From Staphylococcus condimenti (GTDB taxonomy: Bacteria > Bacillota > Bacilli > Staphylococcales > Staphylococcaceae): DNA of 64,000 nucleotides. Below are positions 40,988 to 51,802 of the stretch, piece by piece. The notes beneath the pieces are model-generated. The model did no database searches and was not told the DNA's origin. It worked only from the letters and a program-made list of their open reading frames with translations. The stretch lies in the NCBI RefSeq assembly GCF_001618885.1, contig NZ_CP015114.1, forward strand, positions 1,054,001-1,118,000. Reading direction: 5' to 3'. Every line of letters starts with the position of its first letter. Position 1 is the first letter of the stretch. The position numbers and the translations under genes were made by a program.

Positions 40988-41863
40988 TCAACGTTGTGAT
41001 GATTGATTATTATTAGATTGGTTATTTGAACTCTGCTTTTGCGAAGAGTTATTGCTTGAATTAGCAGGTGCTTGTTTTTGTTGTGTTTGATTAGAACTGC
41101 TTGATGATTGTGTACTTGATTGATTACTACCAGGTGTGTTTCTTACTGTTGATTGCTGTCCTTGCCCTGGCCTGGGTTTATTATTTGATTGTTGATTTTG
41201 TGTATTTTGCTGTTGTTTTTGCTGCTGGTTCTGGTTTGATTTTTGTTGTTCTTGTTGTTGTTGACGCTGCTTTTCAGCTTGTGCTTTTTGCTGTTCTTGT
41301 TGCTTTTGTTGTTCCATAGCTTTATCAGCTTGTTCTTTTGCTTTTTGCTGACGTTCTTTTGCAACCTGTTCATTTTTCTTCTGCTGTTCTTCAGCTTGTT
41401 TTCTAGCAGCTTCTTGATTTTTACGTGCTTGTTCTTGTTGTTTTTTCTCTTGTTCTTGTTGTGCTTTATTGTTTGTTGTTTGTTGTTTTTGAGTATTTTG
41501 ATTTTGTTGCGCTTGTCTTGCTGCTTGTTCGCGTTGTGCATTTATATTATTTTGTCTTTCTTGTTCTGCAGCTTGCTGGTTCGCCCATTCTTCTTCCTGA
41601 CGTTGCTTTTCTTTACGCTTTTTCTCTTCGTCTTTTTTCTTCTTCTCTTCACGTTCTTTTTTGTCTTTTTTCTCTTGTTTTTCTTTCTTTTGTTCTTGGC
41701 TTAATCGTTCACTGCCCTTTTTAGAATGATCCACAAAAGAGAAAGTAGCAAAGGCAAGCGTGAATAATAAAATAACAACGATAATTGCACTTATTATTTT
41801 TGCAAGATTGCTCATCTTGTTTTTAGATGATCTTTCAAAATCATTTCGACCTTTATTAGACAT
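40988..41863 (-). CDS. Membrane-anchored Gln/Lys/Glu-rich low-complexity protein
   Basis: 291 residues, starting at ATG 41863 (MSNKGRNDFERSSK) after GAGGAGAGC. A single membrane helix at about 24-45 (IISAIIVVILLFTLAFATFSF) anchors it; FVDHSKKGSERLSQEQKKE follows. The rest is a long charged helix/coiled coil (KKEREEKKKKDEEKKRKEK) and then Gln/Asn/Ser-rich sequence. It resembles staphylococcal DUF4887-type proteins as I remember them. Membrane topology suggests the tail is outside. Function unknown. Confidence 0.75.
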   Translation of the reverse strand: MSNKGRNDFERSSKNKMSNLAKIISAIIVVILLFTLAFATFSFVDHSKKGSERLSQEQKKEKQEKKDKKEREEKKKKDEEKKRKEKQRQEEEWANQQAAEQERQNNINAQREQAARQAQQNQNTQKQQTTNNKAQQEQEKKQQEQARKNQEAARKQAEEQQKKNEQVAKERQQKAKEQADKAMEQQKQQEQQKAQAEKQRQQQQEQQKSNQNQQQKQQQNTQNQQSNNKPRPGQGQQSTVRNTPGSNQSSTQSSSSSNQTQQKQAPANSSNNSSQKQSSNNQSNNNQSSQR

Positions 41864-42158
41864 GTGCTCTCCTCTTTCCAATTTCTATTCCTAATAAAAT
41901 ACACATTGAGACTTTTCACACTTTAGTTTTATTTACCCAATTGAATTATTTTTTACATAGTTTTCATTAATTAATCATAACATTTTCCCATGATATATAC
42001 ATCATTTTGAAAGGAAATATGCGGATATTTAAAAGAATTTAACAAATAGCAAGATTCTCTTAGAAGGTACATCAGAAAATAGTAATAAGCGTAGCAGTGT
42101 GTATGGATGATTAAACTTTAAAACATTGATATAATAATAAGCACATGTTCATCTCTAC

Positions 42159-42289
42159 AAAAAAATAATGGACCTATACGCTTCTCGCATAGGCCCAATA
42201 CTAAAGGGAGTCAAAATTTCACCTTCGCACGTATATTATGGGGTATACTGTTTTTAATTAAGAGATGTTTAATTAATTTTCGAAGGTAC
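42159..42289 (-). ncRNA. Putative small RNA with C-rich loops
   Basis: On the minus strand a perfect TATAAT (42294-42299) precedes a transcript of about 130 nt. ACCTTCG at the 5' end pairs with CGAAGGT (42221-42227). Inside are TTAATTAA/TTAATTAA and GTATA-CCCCATAA-TATAC hairpins; an unpaired CTCCCTTT follows. The 3' end is an 11-bp stem (42170-42180 with 42186-42196) and a T7 run. No open frame with a ribosome site. ACCCC and CUCCC are complementary to Shine-Dalgarno sequences, as in known staphylococcal Rsa RNAs. The rest of the 585-bp gap shows nothing else clear. Confidence 0.6.
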
Positions 42290-42448
42290 TTTCATTATAA
42301 CTTTTTCAGTTGTTTTTTAAATACTTATGTTAAGTTTTTAATGACATATTAATGACTAAAAATTGAATAATCATTGAATATTTAGAATCAATATTATTTA
42401 ACAACATTTAAATTTGTACATACCATACTATAGAAGAGGTGGATATAA

Positions 42449-43351
42449 ATGAAGGAATTCTTAATTACTGGCGGAACAGGCTTAGTTGGTAGTCATCTTG
42501 TCGATGCCATTCATGATACAGACTCACATATCACAATTTTAACACGCCAAGATCGCCATAACTTGGATGATAAAATCACTTATGTCAATTGGGAAAAAGA
42601 AGGTTGGGAAGAAAAAGTACCTAATCATATCGATATCGTCATAAACCTTGCCGGGGCTTCGTTAAATAATCGTTGGACTGATGAATATAAACGAGAACTT
42701 ATGTTAAGTCGTATCCGTTCTACTCAAGCTCTTTTTGAATTATTTAAGCACAAAGGCACTCATCCTTCTGTATTATTTAACGCTAGTGCAGTTGGTTACT
42801 ATCGTCCTGATTTCCACCGTACTTATACAGAACTTTCTAAATGTGACCCTCATGACTTTTTATCTGATGTCACATATCAATGGGAACGATTAGCACATCA
42901 ATTTGAAAAATTAGGAACTCGCGTTATAATTGGTCGCTTTGGAATGATTCTTTCAGATGAAGGCGGCGCATTACCGACTATGAAACTCCCGTATAAATTT
43001 TACTTTGGCGGTAAATTAGGAACTGGTTTCCAATGGTATTCATGGATACACATTACTGATTTAACAAGAGCGATATTATATCTTATTAATGACTCGCAAG
43101 CTGAAGGTGTTTTCAACCTCACAGCCCCTGTATCTGAGCGTCAAAATTTATTCGGTTATACTTTAGCTCGAGAAATGCACAAGCCTCATGAAACATGGGT
43201 ACCAAGTTTGATACTTCGCCTTGTTTTGGGACAACGTGCCACTATTATTTTAGATACACAAAAAGCAATTCCAAACCGATTGCAGGCACACGGTTTTAAT
43301 TTTGCTTTTCCAAACTTAAAAGCAGCACTTGATAATTTAGTTCGAGAGTAA
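42449..43351 (+). CDS. TIGR01777-type NAD(P)-dependent epimerase/oxidoreductase
   Basis: 300-residue extended SDR protein. The cofactor loop is [36 protein letters not shown] and [26 protein letters not shown] are hallmarks of the TIGR01777 (YfhF/YfcH) family, and the C-terminal half holds the DUF1731-like region. Ribosome site AAGAGGTGG. Substrate unknown. Upstream of clpP in other staphylococci as well. Confidence 0.9.
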   Translation: MKEFLITGGTGLVGSHLVDAIHDTDSHITILTRQDRHNLDDKITYVNWEKEGWEEKVPNHIDIVINLAGASLNNRWTDEYKRELMLSRIRSTQALFELFKHKGTHPSVLFNASAVGYYRPDFHRTYTELSKCDPHDFLSDVTYQWERLAHQFEKLGTRVIIGRFGMILSDEGGALPTMKLPYKFYFGGKLGTGFQWYSWIHITDLTRAILYLINDSQAEGVFNLTAPVSERQNLFGYTLAREMHKPHETWVPSLILRLVLGQRATIILDTQKAIPNRLQAHGFNFAFPNLKAALDNLVRE

Positions 43352-43446
43352 TTTATTGTATAATATTAACCTATTCACATTCATTTTTTTGTTTTAAGAA
43401 AATCTGATAGAAGTTATCAATAGTGTAATTAGAACGAAGGTGTTTT

Positions 43447-43635
43447 TTGGATATGATTAATAAGTCATCTCAGATTTTACTTATATTAGCAAGCGTGCTA
43501 TTAATTTGTATCGGAAGTTTTGCAATGACAACACAGATGCCCTCTCTTTTTATCGCACTTCTATATTTATTAATAGGTATTATTTTGCTAGTAAGCGTCT
43601 TAATAAAATATGTCAAAGGCCGTAGTCAAAAATAA
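43447..43635 (+). CDS. Small two-helix membrane protein
   Basis: 62 residues with two hydrophobic spans (QILLILASVLLICIGSFAM and LFIALLYLLIGIILLVSVLI) and a basic end. TTG 43447 is spaced 5-6 bp from GAAGGTG; ATG 43453 is an alternative. It follows the epimerase gene by 95 bp and ends in a strong terminator shared with clpP. Function unknown. Confidence 0.65.
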   Translation: MDMINKSSQILLILASVLLICIGSFAMTTQMPSLFIALLYLLIGIILLVSVLIKYVKGRSQK

Positions 43636-43669
43636 AAAAAGTTCCGGAAATTGAATTCCGGAACTTTTT
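43636..43669. terminator. Bidirectional terminator between the small membrane protein and clpP
   Basis: Perfect stem AAAAAGTTCCGGAA (43636-43649) with TTCCGGAACTTTTT (43656-43669); T runs on both strands. Confidence 0.9.
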
Positions 43670-43683
43670 CTTATTTGTTCAAC

Positions 43684-44268
43684 TTATTTTTCAGGTTGCA
43701 TTACTTCATCAATCAAACCGTATTCTTTAGCTTCATCAGCTGTTAAGAAATTATCACGATCTGTATCTTTTTCAATTTGTTCAATTGATTGACCAGTACG
43801 TTCTGCTAAAATTTTATTTAATTTAGCACGTGTTTTTAGGATATGAGTTGCAGCAATTTCGATTTCAGTTGCTTGACCTTGAGCGCCGCCAAGTGGTTGG
43901 TGAATCATTACTTCAGCATTTGGTAAAGCAAAGCGTTTACCTTTTGCACCTGCTGCTAATAAGAATGATCCCATTGACGCAGCCATACCGATGCAGATTG
44001 TTTGTACATCTGGTTTAATGTGTTGGATTGTATCATAAATTGCAAATCCAGCAGTTACACTGCCTCCTGGTGAATTAATATATAAATAAATGTCTTTCTC
44101 AGCATCTTGTGCTTGTAAGAATAACAATTGTGATACGATTGAGTTTGCTACGTTATCGTCAATTGCTGAACCTAACATGATAATACGGTCTTTTAATAAT
44201 CTTGAATAAATGTCATAAGCGCGTTCACCGCGGTTAGTTGTTTCTATTACTGTAGGAATTAAATTCAT
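43684..44268 (-). CDS. clpP: ATP-dependent Clp protease proteolytic subunit
   Basis: 194-residue serine peptidase that forms the ClpP tetradecamer with ClpX/ClpC. Catalytic Ser98 ([11 protein letters not shown]) and His123 ([12 protein letters not shown]) are present; the Asp lies in [11 protein letters not shown]. No propeptide beyond the first residues. It has a CtsR operator upstream and is monocistronic. It also degrades tmRNA-tagged proteins. Confidence 0.98.
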   Translation of the reverse strand: MNLIPTVIETTNRGERAYDIYSRLLKDRIIMLGSAIDDNVANSIVSQLLFLQAQDAEKDIYLYINSPGGSVTAGFAIYDTIQHIKPDVQTICIGMAASMGSFLLAAGAKGKRFALPNAEVMIHQPLGGAQGQATEIEIAATHILKTRAKLNKILAERTGQSIEQIEKDTDRDNFLTADEAKEYGLIDEVMQPEK

Positions 44269-44303
44269 TACATTTCCTCCTTGTACTTTTATGAATTAAC
44301 TAT

Positions 44304-44333
44304 ATTTTAACCTAAAAGTCAAAAATGGTCAAA
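44304..44333 (-). promoter_or_regulatory. clpP promoter overlapped by a CtsR box
   Basis: On the minus strand TTGACC-17-TAAAAT. The plus strand reads AGTCAAA-AAT-GGTCAAA (44317-44333), a match to the CtsR heptad repeat RGTCAAA-NAN-RGTCAAA, covering the -35. CtsR should repress clpP until heat or protein stress. Confidence 0.9.
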
Positions 44334-44415
44334 AATAATACTCACTTTGTTTCTATAATCCATATTGACCCTATTGGTGGTTAAAGGTACACTATTAATT
44401 GTCTGTTATCATTTA

Positions 44416-44487
44416 CCCCTCGTAGTGTAATGGATAACACATAAGATTCCGGTTCTTACAATAGGGGTTCGATTCCCTTCGAGGGGG
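44416..44487 (+). tRNA. tRNA-Arg (anticodon CCG)
   Basis: The acceptor stem CCCCTCG/CGAGGGG, anticodon stem TAAGA/TCTTA with loop TTCCGGT (anticodon CCG, reading CGG), and T-arm AGGGG-TTCGATT-CCCTT are all visible. No CCA is encoded. It is followed at once by a terminator. No integrase or repeated 3' end suggests an island here. Confidence 0.93.
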
Positions 44488-44493
44488 CTTTTT

Positions 44494-44529
44494 AAGCTTA
44501 TAACTTTTTAGGGTTATAAGCTTTTTTTA
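44494..44529 (+). terminator. Terminator of tRNA-Arg
   Basis: AAGCTTATAAC (44494-44504) pairs with GTTATAAGCTT (44513-44523), followed by T6-7. Confidence 0.85.
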
Positions 44530-44753
44530 TGCTCATATCACTTACTATCCATGTTTACATAGCAAAAGCATGCGGCTCTCTATATCAATTTACACTTTTT
44601 AGCTTTATTTAACTCTTTTAATTAACTAAGTTCAATTTAATCTTTTCTAATAATTAGAATTATGTTAAAGTCTATATGTTTGAAAGATATCAACTTAGTT
44701 AATATTCAGAAATTTTTGTAAATAACGTTTTTTTGATTTTTTGGGAGGTTCAA

Positions 44754-46079
44754 ATGAAAAAAGTAATTTTAGTATCAGGTTTAATGCTGTTCTCATTATT
44801 TTTTGGAGCCGGCAACTTGATATTTCCACCAATGTTAGGTTATACCGCACAAAGCAATATGTGGGCAGGTATGACAGGATTTGCAGTAACCGGTATTTTA
44901 TTACCATACATAACTGTTATCGTTATCGCTTATTATGATGGCGGTGTTGAATTTATAGGCAATAGGGTCCATCCAAAATTCGGATTTATTTTTGCGGTTT
45001 GTATATATTTATCTATCGGAGCACTATATGGTATTCCACGTGCGGCCAATGTCGCATACGAAATTGGAGCTAAATCAATTTTACCTTTCCACAATACTTG
45101 GACACTGGTTGGATTTTCACTTATATTCTTTATTGTAGTTGGTTTAATTGCTTTATATCCAAATAGAATGGTAGATAACTTAGGGAAGGTTTTAACACCC
45201 GCTCTCTTACTCGTAATCGGAGCACTTTGTATCGCAGCTATTATTCATCCAGAAGGCAAAGTTGGCGAACCCCAAGGTAAATATGCAGAAGCACCATTAG
45301 TATCTGGAATTTTAGAGGGGTATTATACTATGGATTTAGTTGCAGCTCTTGCCTTCTCAGTTGTTATTGTACAAAGTTTTAAATTAGCAGGTATTTCTGA
45401 CAGTAAGAGAATTGTTAAAAATGTAATCTTAGCCGGCTTAATCTCAGCTGTTCTGCTAACAATCATATACTTTTCACTTGCTTATCTCGGCATCACTACA
45501 AGTAAACCAGGATTTGAAAATGGCGCAAGTATCCTAACATATAATTCAGTTAGATTATTTGGTGCATTCGGTAATATTTTATTTGGTGTTATTGTGATTT
45601 TAGCGTGTTTAACAACTTGTATCGGGCTCGTCAATGCAAGTTCAGCATTCGGAATGAAAAAATTCCCTAAAATTCCATATAAGACTTATGTTTTAGTCTT
45701 CTCTTTAGTTGGATTTTTAATTTCAACGTTAGGACTAAATATGATTTTACAAATTGCTGTACCGCTTCTAACTTTTATCTATCCGATCTCTATCGTACTT
45801 GTATTAATTTCATTAGTCGCAATTGTAATACCGACACGTTTGAAAATCGCTTATATCCTACCGACAATTTCAACGTTACTTATTTCAGTTCTTGAAATAT
45901 TAAATACTTTTAAATTAATTAAGCCATTGAACCATTTGTATCAAGCATTGCCTTTATCAGAACAAGGCTTGGCATGGTTATATTCATTTTTAGCATTAAC
46001 AATTATCGGTATTATTATCGACTTTATCAGAAACAAAAATACCGTTCACTCTAATCAAATCGATAAACAAAAAGCATAA
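44754..46079 (+). CDS. brnQ: Branched-chain amino acid carrier BrnQ
   Basis: 441-residue LIVCS-family transporter with about 12 membrane spans. FSLFFGAGNLIFPPMLGY at the N-terminus and CLTTCIGLVNASSAF are family signatures; it imports Leu/Ile/Val with sodium or protons. ATG 44754 (MKKVILVSG) follows TGGGAGGTTC. Staphylococci carry several brnQ paralogues; which one this is cannot be told. Monocistronic. Confidence 0.93.
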   Translation: MKKVILVSGLMLFSLFFGAGNLIFPPMLGYTAQSNMWAGMTGFAVTGILLPYITVIVIAYYDGGVEFIGNRVHPKFGFIFAVCIYLSIGALYGIPRAANVAYEIGAKSILPFHNTWTLVGFSLIFFIVVGLIALYPNRMVDNLGKVLTPALLLVIGALCIAAIIHPEGKVGEPQGKYAEAPLVSGILEGYYTMDLVAALAFSVVIVQSFKLAGISDSKRIVKNVILAGLISAVLLTIIYFSLAYLGITTSKPGFENGASILTYNSVRLFGAFGNILFGVIVILACLTTCIGLVNASSAFGMKKFPKIPYKTYVLVFSLVGFLISTLGLNMILQIAVPLLTFIYPISIVLVLISLVAIVIPTRLKIAYILPTISTLLISVLEILNTFKLIKPLNHLYQALPLSEQGLAWLYSFLALTIIGIIIDFIRNKNTVHSNQIDKQKA

Positions 46080-46110
46080 AAACATGTATATAGAGAATGA
46101 ACAAGCAGAA

Positions 46111-46145
46111 AACCGATGGAAACAAATGAATTCCATCGGTTTTCT
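46111..46145 (+). terminator. Terminator of brnQ
   Basis: Stem AACCGATGGAA (46111-46121) with TTCCATCGGTT (46131-46141), then TTC-T-T. Confidence 0.8.
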
Positions 46146-46279
46146 TATGTCTATAAATAACATCAAAATAATACTATTTCTCTTTACTTTCCTAATTTTT
46201 CACAATATTTTTATATTGAGCAAACCCGTTTTAATTTAAATCTGATGTGTTAAAATTAATATTGCATTTTAAAGGTAAC

Positions 46280-46315
46280 ACTGCTCAACAATCACCCCTT
46301 TGTTGGCAGTTTTTT
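46280..46315 (+). terminator. Isolated terminator with C-rich loop upstream of the MFS gene
   Basis: ACTGC-(T)-CAACAA (46280-46291) pairs with TTGTTG-GCAGT (46300-46310) around loop TCACCCCT, followed by T6. It lies 160 bp before the MFS start and 140 bp after the brnQ terminator, with no gene in front. A second GGGAC/GTCCC hairpin (46369-46393) and AAAAAGA/TCTTTTT (46330-46347) follow. It may end a short RNA or attenuate the MFS transcript. The rest of the 394-bp gap shows nothing else. Confidence 0.6.
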
Positions 46316-46473
46316 AACGGACCAGCTAAAAAGAGATTTAATCTTTTTAAACAGTTCGTATAGGTAAAGGGACGTGTTAGATTCATTTGTCCCTATTTCT
46401 TTATGTAAAAAACTTCAGATTTTAAATTTTTCAAGAAGTATTCTCTAAAAATTTATTGAAAGGTAGGTTTGTA

Positions 46474-47649
46474 ATGGAGCAAAAGTTTAATTACAACTTA
46501 ATCACAACTGTCTTCTTTATTACAGGTATTGCCGTCATGTGCAGTTTGTATTCTGCTATTCCATTAATGCCTGTTATTGGTAAAGAACTTCATTTAAGTG
46601 AAAGTGCAACCACATTGATCGGTGTTGTATTTTCTATTTCATATTCAGTCAGCTGTATGTTCTACGGTATTATTTCTGATAAATTCGGCAAGAAAAAAGT
46701 AATCCTCGTTGGGTTATGTGTGTTGACATTAACAACTTTTGCGATTGGTTTTATTCATAACTTTATCTTGCTATTAATTGTCAGAGTCATTCAAGGCATG
46801 GCTGCAGCGAGTTTCTCACCCGTTTCACTCACTTATGTAACAGAAGTGTTCCCTATCAACAAACGTGTAACTGCAATTAGTTTTATCAGTACAAGTTTCA
46901 TGTTATCTGGGGTCATTGGACAAAACTTGAGTGACATTATTGCTGCACATATGAGTTGGCGCATTGTTTACTTTATCTTAACTATTGTTTATATTTTATT
47001 AGCATTTTGGATTTTACGTGCAATCCCAAAAAGTCCATATCATATTCCAGATACAAAATTCTCGATATTCTTCAAAAACATGAGACATATTTTTGATAAT
47101 AAAGGCATTGTATTATGCTTTTTCGTATCACTTACTATCCTTACGTCATTCGTTTCAATGTATACTATTTTAAATGAATTTTTAACTTCAAAAACTATCA
47201 ATGCAGACTTAACTATGATTTCTACTGTTAAATTATTCGGTTTAATTGGTATGGTACTTGCACTTGCTGCAGGACGTGTAAGTGATTTTATCGGTGTTAA
47301 AAAAGTATTGTTGATTGCACTGCTCACGAGTGGTATTTCAATTATATTAATGGGCATTTCACATAATGTCATTATCATTACAACATTCAGCGTAATCTTT
47401 ATCGCAGGTATCGCCTTTGCGATTCCTTCAGTTATTTCTCAAATCGGTTTGTTAACTGATAAAGATAAAGGATTCTATCTTTCTATTAATACATTTATGT
47501 TGTTCATCGGTACAGCCATTGCACCAGTGTTATCATTGAGATTATTAGAATTACCTTCATATTCACTCATGTTTGCAGCCCTATCGATTGTTAACTTTAT
47601 CGGTTTGGCAATCGCATTCTTTATTCCAAAAGCACAAATCACTGAATAA
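46474..47649 (+). CDS. MFS transporter (DHA1-type drug/solute exporter)
   Basis: 391 residues with about 12 membrane spans. The MFS signature between helices 2 and 3 is GIISDKFGKKKVI, and RVIQGMAAASFSP is the helix-4 motif of drug:H+ antiporters; VSDFIGVKKVL repeats the loop motif in the C-terminal half. ATG 46474 (MEQKFNYNL) follows AAAGGTAGG. The substrate is unknown. Confidence 0.87.
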   Translation: MEQKFNYNLITTVFFITGIAVMCSLYSAIPLMPVIGKELHLSESATTLIGVVFSISYSVSCMFYGIISDKFGKKKVILVGLCVLTLTTFAIGFIHNFILLLIVRVIQGMAAASFSPVSLTYVTEVFPINKRVTAISFISTSFMLSGVIGQNLSDIIAAHMSWRIVYFILTIVYILLAFWILRAIPKSPYHIPDTKFSIFFKNMRHIFDNKGIVLCFFVSLTILTSFVSMYTILNEFLTSKTINADLTMISTVKLFGLIGMVLALAAGRVSDFIGVKKVLLIALLTSGISIILMGISHNVIIITTFSVIFIAGIAFAIPSVISQIGLLTDKDKGFYLSINTFMLFIGTAIAPVLSLRLLELPSYSLMFAALSIVNFIGLAIAFFIPKAQITE

Positions 47650-47663
47650 TATTTGATTTATTA

Positions 47664-47700
47664 AAAAGGTTATTCCCGCAAAATGGGAATAACCTTTTTT
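47664..47700. terminator. Bidirectional terminator between MFS gene and whiA
   Basis: Stem AAAAGGTTATTCCC (47664-47677) with GGGAATAACCTTTT (47685-47698), T runs on both strands. Confidence 0.9.
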
Positions 47701-48644
47701 TACATATCGATATGTTCACCGCTTCGAATTTTATCTGCAAGTTCATTCAACTTACGCAAACGATGATTGACACCTGACTTTGAAATGGTGCCCGTTGAAA
47801 CCATTTCACCAAGTTCTTTTAATGAAACATCTTGATTTTCTACACGTAATTTAGCAATTTCTTTCAAACGGTCAGGCAAGTTTTCTATCCCGATTTCTTG
47901 ATCGATGAGTTGTATACTTTCAACTTGGCGCATTGCTGCACTGACTGTTTTATTCAAATTCGCTGTTTCGCAATTCACCAAACGATTTACTGAATTACGC
48001 ATATCCCGTACAATACGGACATCTTCAAATTTCAGCATCGCTTGATATCCGCCGATCAAACTGAGGAAATCTGAAATTTTTTCAGCTTCTTTTAAATAAA
48101 CAATACTGCCTTTCTTACGTTCAAGATGTTTAGCATTCAATTCATATTCATTCATTAACTCTGCTAAACCTTCTGAATGGTTTTCATACAAAGAAAAAAT
48201 CTCTAAATGATAAGATGAAGTTTCTGGGTTGTTGACTGAACCTCCTGCTAAAAAAGCACCTCTGAGGTAACTGCGTTTCATATCATCATCTTGAATCATT
48301 TCAGGATCAATCGCATGTGTAAAAACGCCGTCTTTTAATATCCCCAACTCATCTAAAATTTCTCTGGATTTCACTTTAGTTCGACAGATATAAATATTAT
48401 TCTTCTTCAATTTCATTTTCTTTCTGACAAGTATTTCTACTTCAATATTGAAAACTTTTTTGATTAAAGAATAGATACGTCTTGCAGTTGTAGCATTTTC
48501 AGTTTGTACATTAATCACAAATTGCTGATTCGACAAACTGAGTGCACCATTCATACGGATTAAGGCGCTTAATTCAGCTCGCGCATTTTTTTCATCGACA
48601 TCTATTCTCGTTAATTCATTTTTCATGTCTGATGCAAAGCTCAT
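47700..48644 (-). CDS. whiA: DNA-binding regulator WhiA
   Basis: 314 residues. N-terminal region [15 protein letters not shown], a LAGLIDADG-like middle domain ([22 protein letters not shown]), and a C-terminal helix-turn-helix ([44 protein letters not shown]) are complete. WhiA is a conserved cell-division/chromosome-linked factor in Gram-positives. Last gene of rapZ-yvcK-whiA. Confidence 0.96.
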   Translation of the reverse strand: MSFASDMKNELTRIDVDEKNARAELSALIRMNGALSLSNQQFVINVQTENATTARRIYSLIKKVFNIEVEILVRKKMKLKKNNIYICRTKVKSREILDELGILKDGVFTHAIDPEMIQDDDMKRSYLRGAFLAGGSVNNPETSSYHLEIFSLYENHSEGLAELMNEYELNAKHLERKKGSIVYLKEAEKISDFLSLIGGYQAMLKFEDVRIVRDMRNSVNRLVNCETANLNKTVSAAMRQVESIQLIDQEIGIENLPDRLKEIAKLRVENQDVSLKELGEMVSTGTISKSGVNHRLRKLNELADKIRSGEHIDM

Positions 48645-48662
48645 GCTGCGCCATTCCCTTCT

Positions 48663-49661
48663 TTACTTTTTTCTTTTTTTAGGCTTAAACGGTATTGTGC
48701 TTGTAAGATCTAATGCTAAATCATAAATCATGTTCGCAAGTATTGCCGTATTATGACGGACACGATTTTTATCAGAGATATGTACTAAATTTTTATCTGT
48801 TAAAGGTGTAATACCTTCCGCTTCAATCTCTTCTTTATGATATTTAACAGGTTCAGCATGCTCTTTACGGTAGTTTTCTAAGATTTGTTCACTATAATCT
48901 TCATTTCCGCAGCAAATTACGTAATCTATAAAATCCGTTCCCATATGGCGATTCAACGCATGCACGTGATCCATGACATCAAATTCATCTGTTTCTCCGT
49001 GCTGTGTCATTACATTAGACACATAAACTTTAGGTGCATCGCTATTTTGTATCGCTTCTCCAATACCTGGAACGCATAAGTTCGAAAGCACACTTGTATA
49101 AAGCGAACCTGGACCTAAGACAATTAAATCAGCATGTTCTAGTGCATCAACTGCTTCCTCCATCGGTTGTACATCAGCAGGTTCGATAAATACGCGTTTA
49201 ATCTTTTTTTGACGCTTGGGTATGCTTGATTCACCACAAACAATTTCCCCATCTTCCATTTCAGCATTTAATCGAATACTTGAATTCGTGGAAGGTATGA
49301 CACGTCCTTTAATATTCAGTATTTTGCTCAATTCTTTGACCGCATGTCCAAAGTCATCTGTAATATTTGTCATTGCTGCGATTAATAAATTACCTAAAGA
49401 ATGTCCTTCTACTTGATTATCTTGAAAACGATATTGGAAGAGTTCTTTTAAAGTCGGCTCAGTATCACTTAATGCTGCAATGACGTTTCTGATATCTCCA
49501 GGGGCTGGAATATCCATCTCATTACGTATTTTACCTGTACTGCCACCATCATCTGCTACAGTTACAATTGCAGTAATGTCGATTGGATAATCTTTCAGAC
49601 CACGTGCCAAGACAGAGAGTCCTGTACCGCCCCCGATTAATACGATTTTAACCTTTTTCAT
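48663..49661 (-). CDS. yvcK: YvcK/CofD-like gluconeogenesis factor
   Basis: 332 residues of the CofD-like family; [18 protein letters not shown] and [25 protein letters not shown] bind a UDP-sugar or nucleotide, and [19 protein letters not shown] is conserved. ATG 49661 overlaps the rapZ end by 14 bp, with GTGGAG right in front, so translation is probably coupled. In B. subtilis YvcK is needed on gluconeogenic carbon sources and for cell shape. Confidence 0.94.
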   Translation of the reverse strand: MKKVKIVLIGGGTGLSVLARGLKDYPIDITAIVTVADDGGSTGKIRNEMDIPAPGDIRNVIAALSDTEPTLKELFQYRFQDNQVEGHSLGNLLIAAMTNITDDFGHAVKELSKILNIKGRVIPSTNSSIRLNAEMEDGEIVCGESSIPKRQKKIKRVFIEPADVQPMEEAVDALEHADLIVLGPGSLYTSVLSNLCVPGIGEAIQNSDAPKVYVSNVMTQHGETDEFDVMDHVHALNRHMGTDFIDYVICCGNEDYSEQILENYRKEHAEPVKYHKEEIEAEGITPLTDKNLVHISDKNRVRHNTAILANMIYDLALDLTSTIPFKPKKRKK

Positions 49662-50571
49662 TCTCCACGCCACTTTCAATATGTGCATCTCTATGGTGGA
49701 CATACACATTATAGTCATAACTTTCGTTTAAATCCTCAGCAAGACGTTTGGCTAATGCGACTGAACGGTGTTGACCGCCTGTACAGCCAATTGCGATAAC
49801 CAATTGAGTCTTGCCTTCTTTTTTATATCCCGGAATCATAAACTTCAACAAATCTAACAACTTATCATAGAAAATTGCTGTTTCTTGCCATTTCATGACA
49901 TACTGATACACTGCATCATCTACACCAGTCAATGGTCTTAATGCCTCTACATAAAATGGGTTGGGTAAGAAGCGGACATCAAATACTAAATCAGCATCTT
50001 GTTGAATACCGTGTTTGAAACCAAAACTTGTAACGCTGATACTGAAAGTTTCAATATCATTACGATTAAATAAATGATTGATTTGAGCACGTAATTCTTT
50101 TGGTTTGAGTGTTGTTGTATCAATTATATAATTTGCGAGACTGCGAATTTCAGTTAATGAATTTCTTTCTTCGGCGATGGCATCAATTAATGAACGTTGT
50201 CCGTTTTCATTTAAAGGATGCGCACGACGTGTCTCTTTATATCTGGAAATCAGTTTGGCTTCGCTTGCTTCTACAAACATAACATCTACAATCACACGGT
50301 TTTGACTGCGAAGTAAATCCACTTCTTTAACTAAGGATTTGAAAAATTCTCGTCCACGTAAGTCAATTGCAATTGCTACTTTTCTTAATGATGGATTACC
50401 CTGTTCCATCAATTCTACAAATTTAGGGAGTAAAATAGGCGGTAAATTATCTACACAAAAGTACCCTAAATCCTCCAAGTTTTGTAGTACTAAAGACTTC
50501 CCTGCACCTGACATACCTGTAACCACTAATAATTCACTTTTACTTACGATTTCATTTTCTTCATGTTGCAT
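49648..50571 (-). CDS. rapZ: RNase adapter / nucleotide-binding protein RapZ (YvcJ)
   Basis: 307 residues. Walker A GMSGAGKS near the N-terminus; [19 protein letters not shown] and HHRDA near the end are family motifs. In E. coli RapZ senses glucosamine 6-phosphate; the B. subtilis homologue YvcJ is a nucleotidase. ATG 50571 follows GGATGGTGG. First gene of rapZ-yvcK-whiA. Confidence 0.95.
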   Translation of the reverse strand: MQHEENEIVSKSELLVVTGMSGAGKSLVLQNLEDLGYFCVDNLPPILLPKFVELMEQGNPSLRKVAIAIDLRGREFFKSLVKEVDLLRSQNRVIVDVMFVEASEAKLISRYKETRRAHPLNENGQRSLIDAIAEERNSLTEIRSLANYIIDTTTLKPKELRAQINHLFNRNDIETFSISVTSFGFKHGIQQDADLVFDVRFLPNPFYVEALRPLTGVDDAVYQYVMKWQETAIFYDKLLDLLKFMIPGYKKEGKTQLVIAIGCTGGQHRSVALAKRLAEDLNESYDYNVYVHHRDAHIESGVENEKG

Positions 50572-50738
50572 TTTGCCACCATCCTGTTTAAATTCGCTCA
50601 TAATATCCTCATTATATTCAATACTATCACATTAACTTCCTGGATTGGCATTGCAAATGCAGAATATGTAAAAAGGTTTGAATAAAACACGAAAAATTTA
50701 CATTCATGTAATACTCAAACCTTCTTTGTTTTTTTAAA

Positions 50739-51692
<954 letters not shown>

Positions 51693-51802
51693 TTAATATT
51701 GCCTCCTATTTTCATATCATCATGTATTATATTATATCGTTGTCTCTAAATATAACGATTTGCTCAAAGTTTAAATTTAACAAATTATTATAAAGTCATT
51801 TT

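Noticed and set aside
41101..41724. Long plus-strand frames rich in Leu, Val and Phe
   Set aside because: They are mirror frames of the Gln/Lys-rich repeats on the minus strand, with no ribosome sites.
44416..44753. Genomic island at tRNA-Arg
   Set aside because: No integrase and no repeat of the tRNA 3' end was seen downstream; the next gene is brnQ in ordinary composition.
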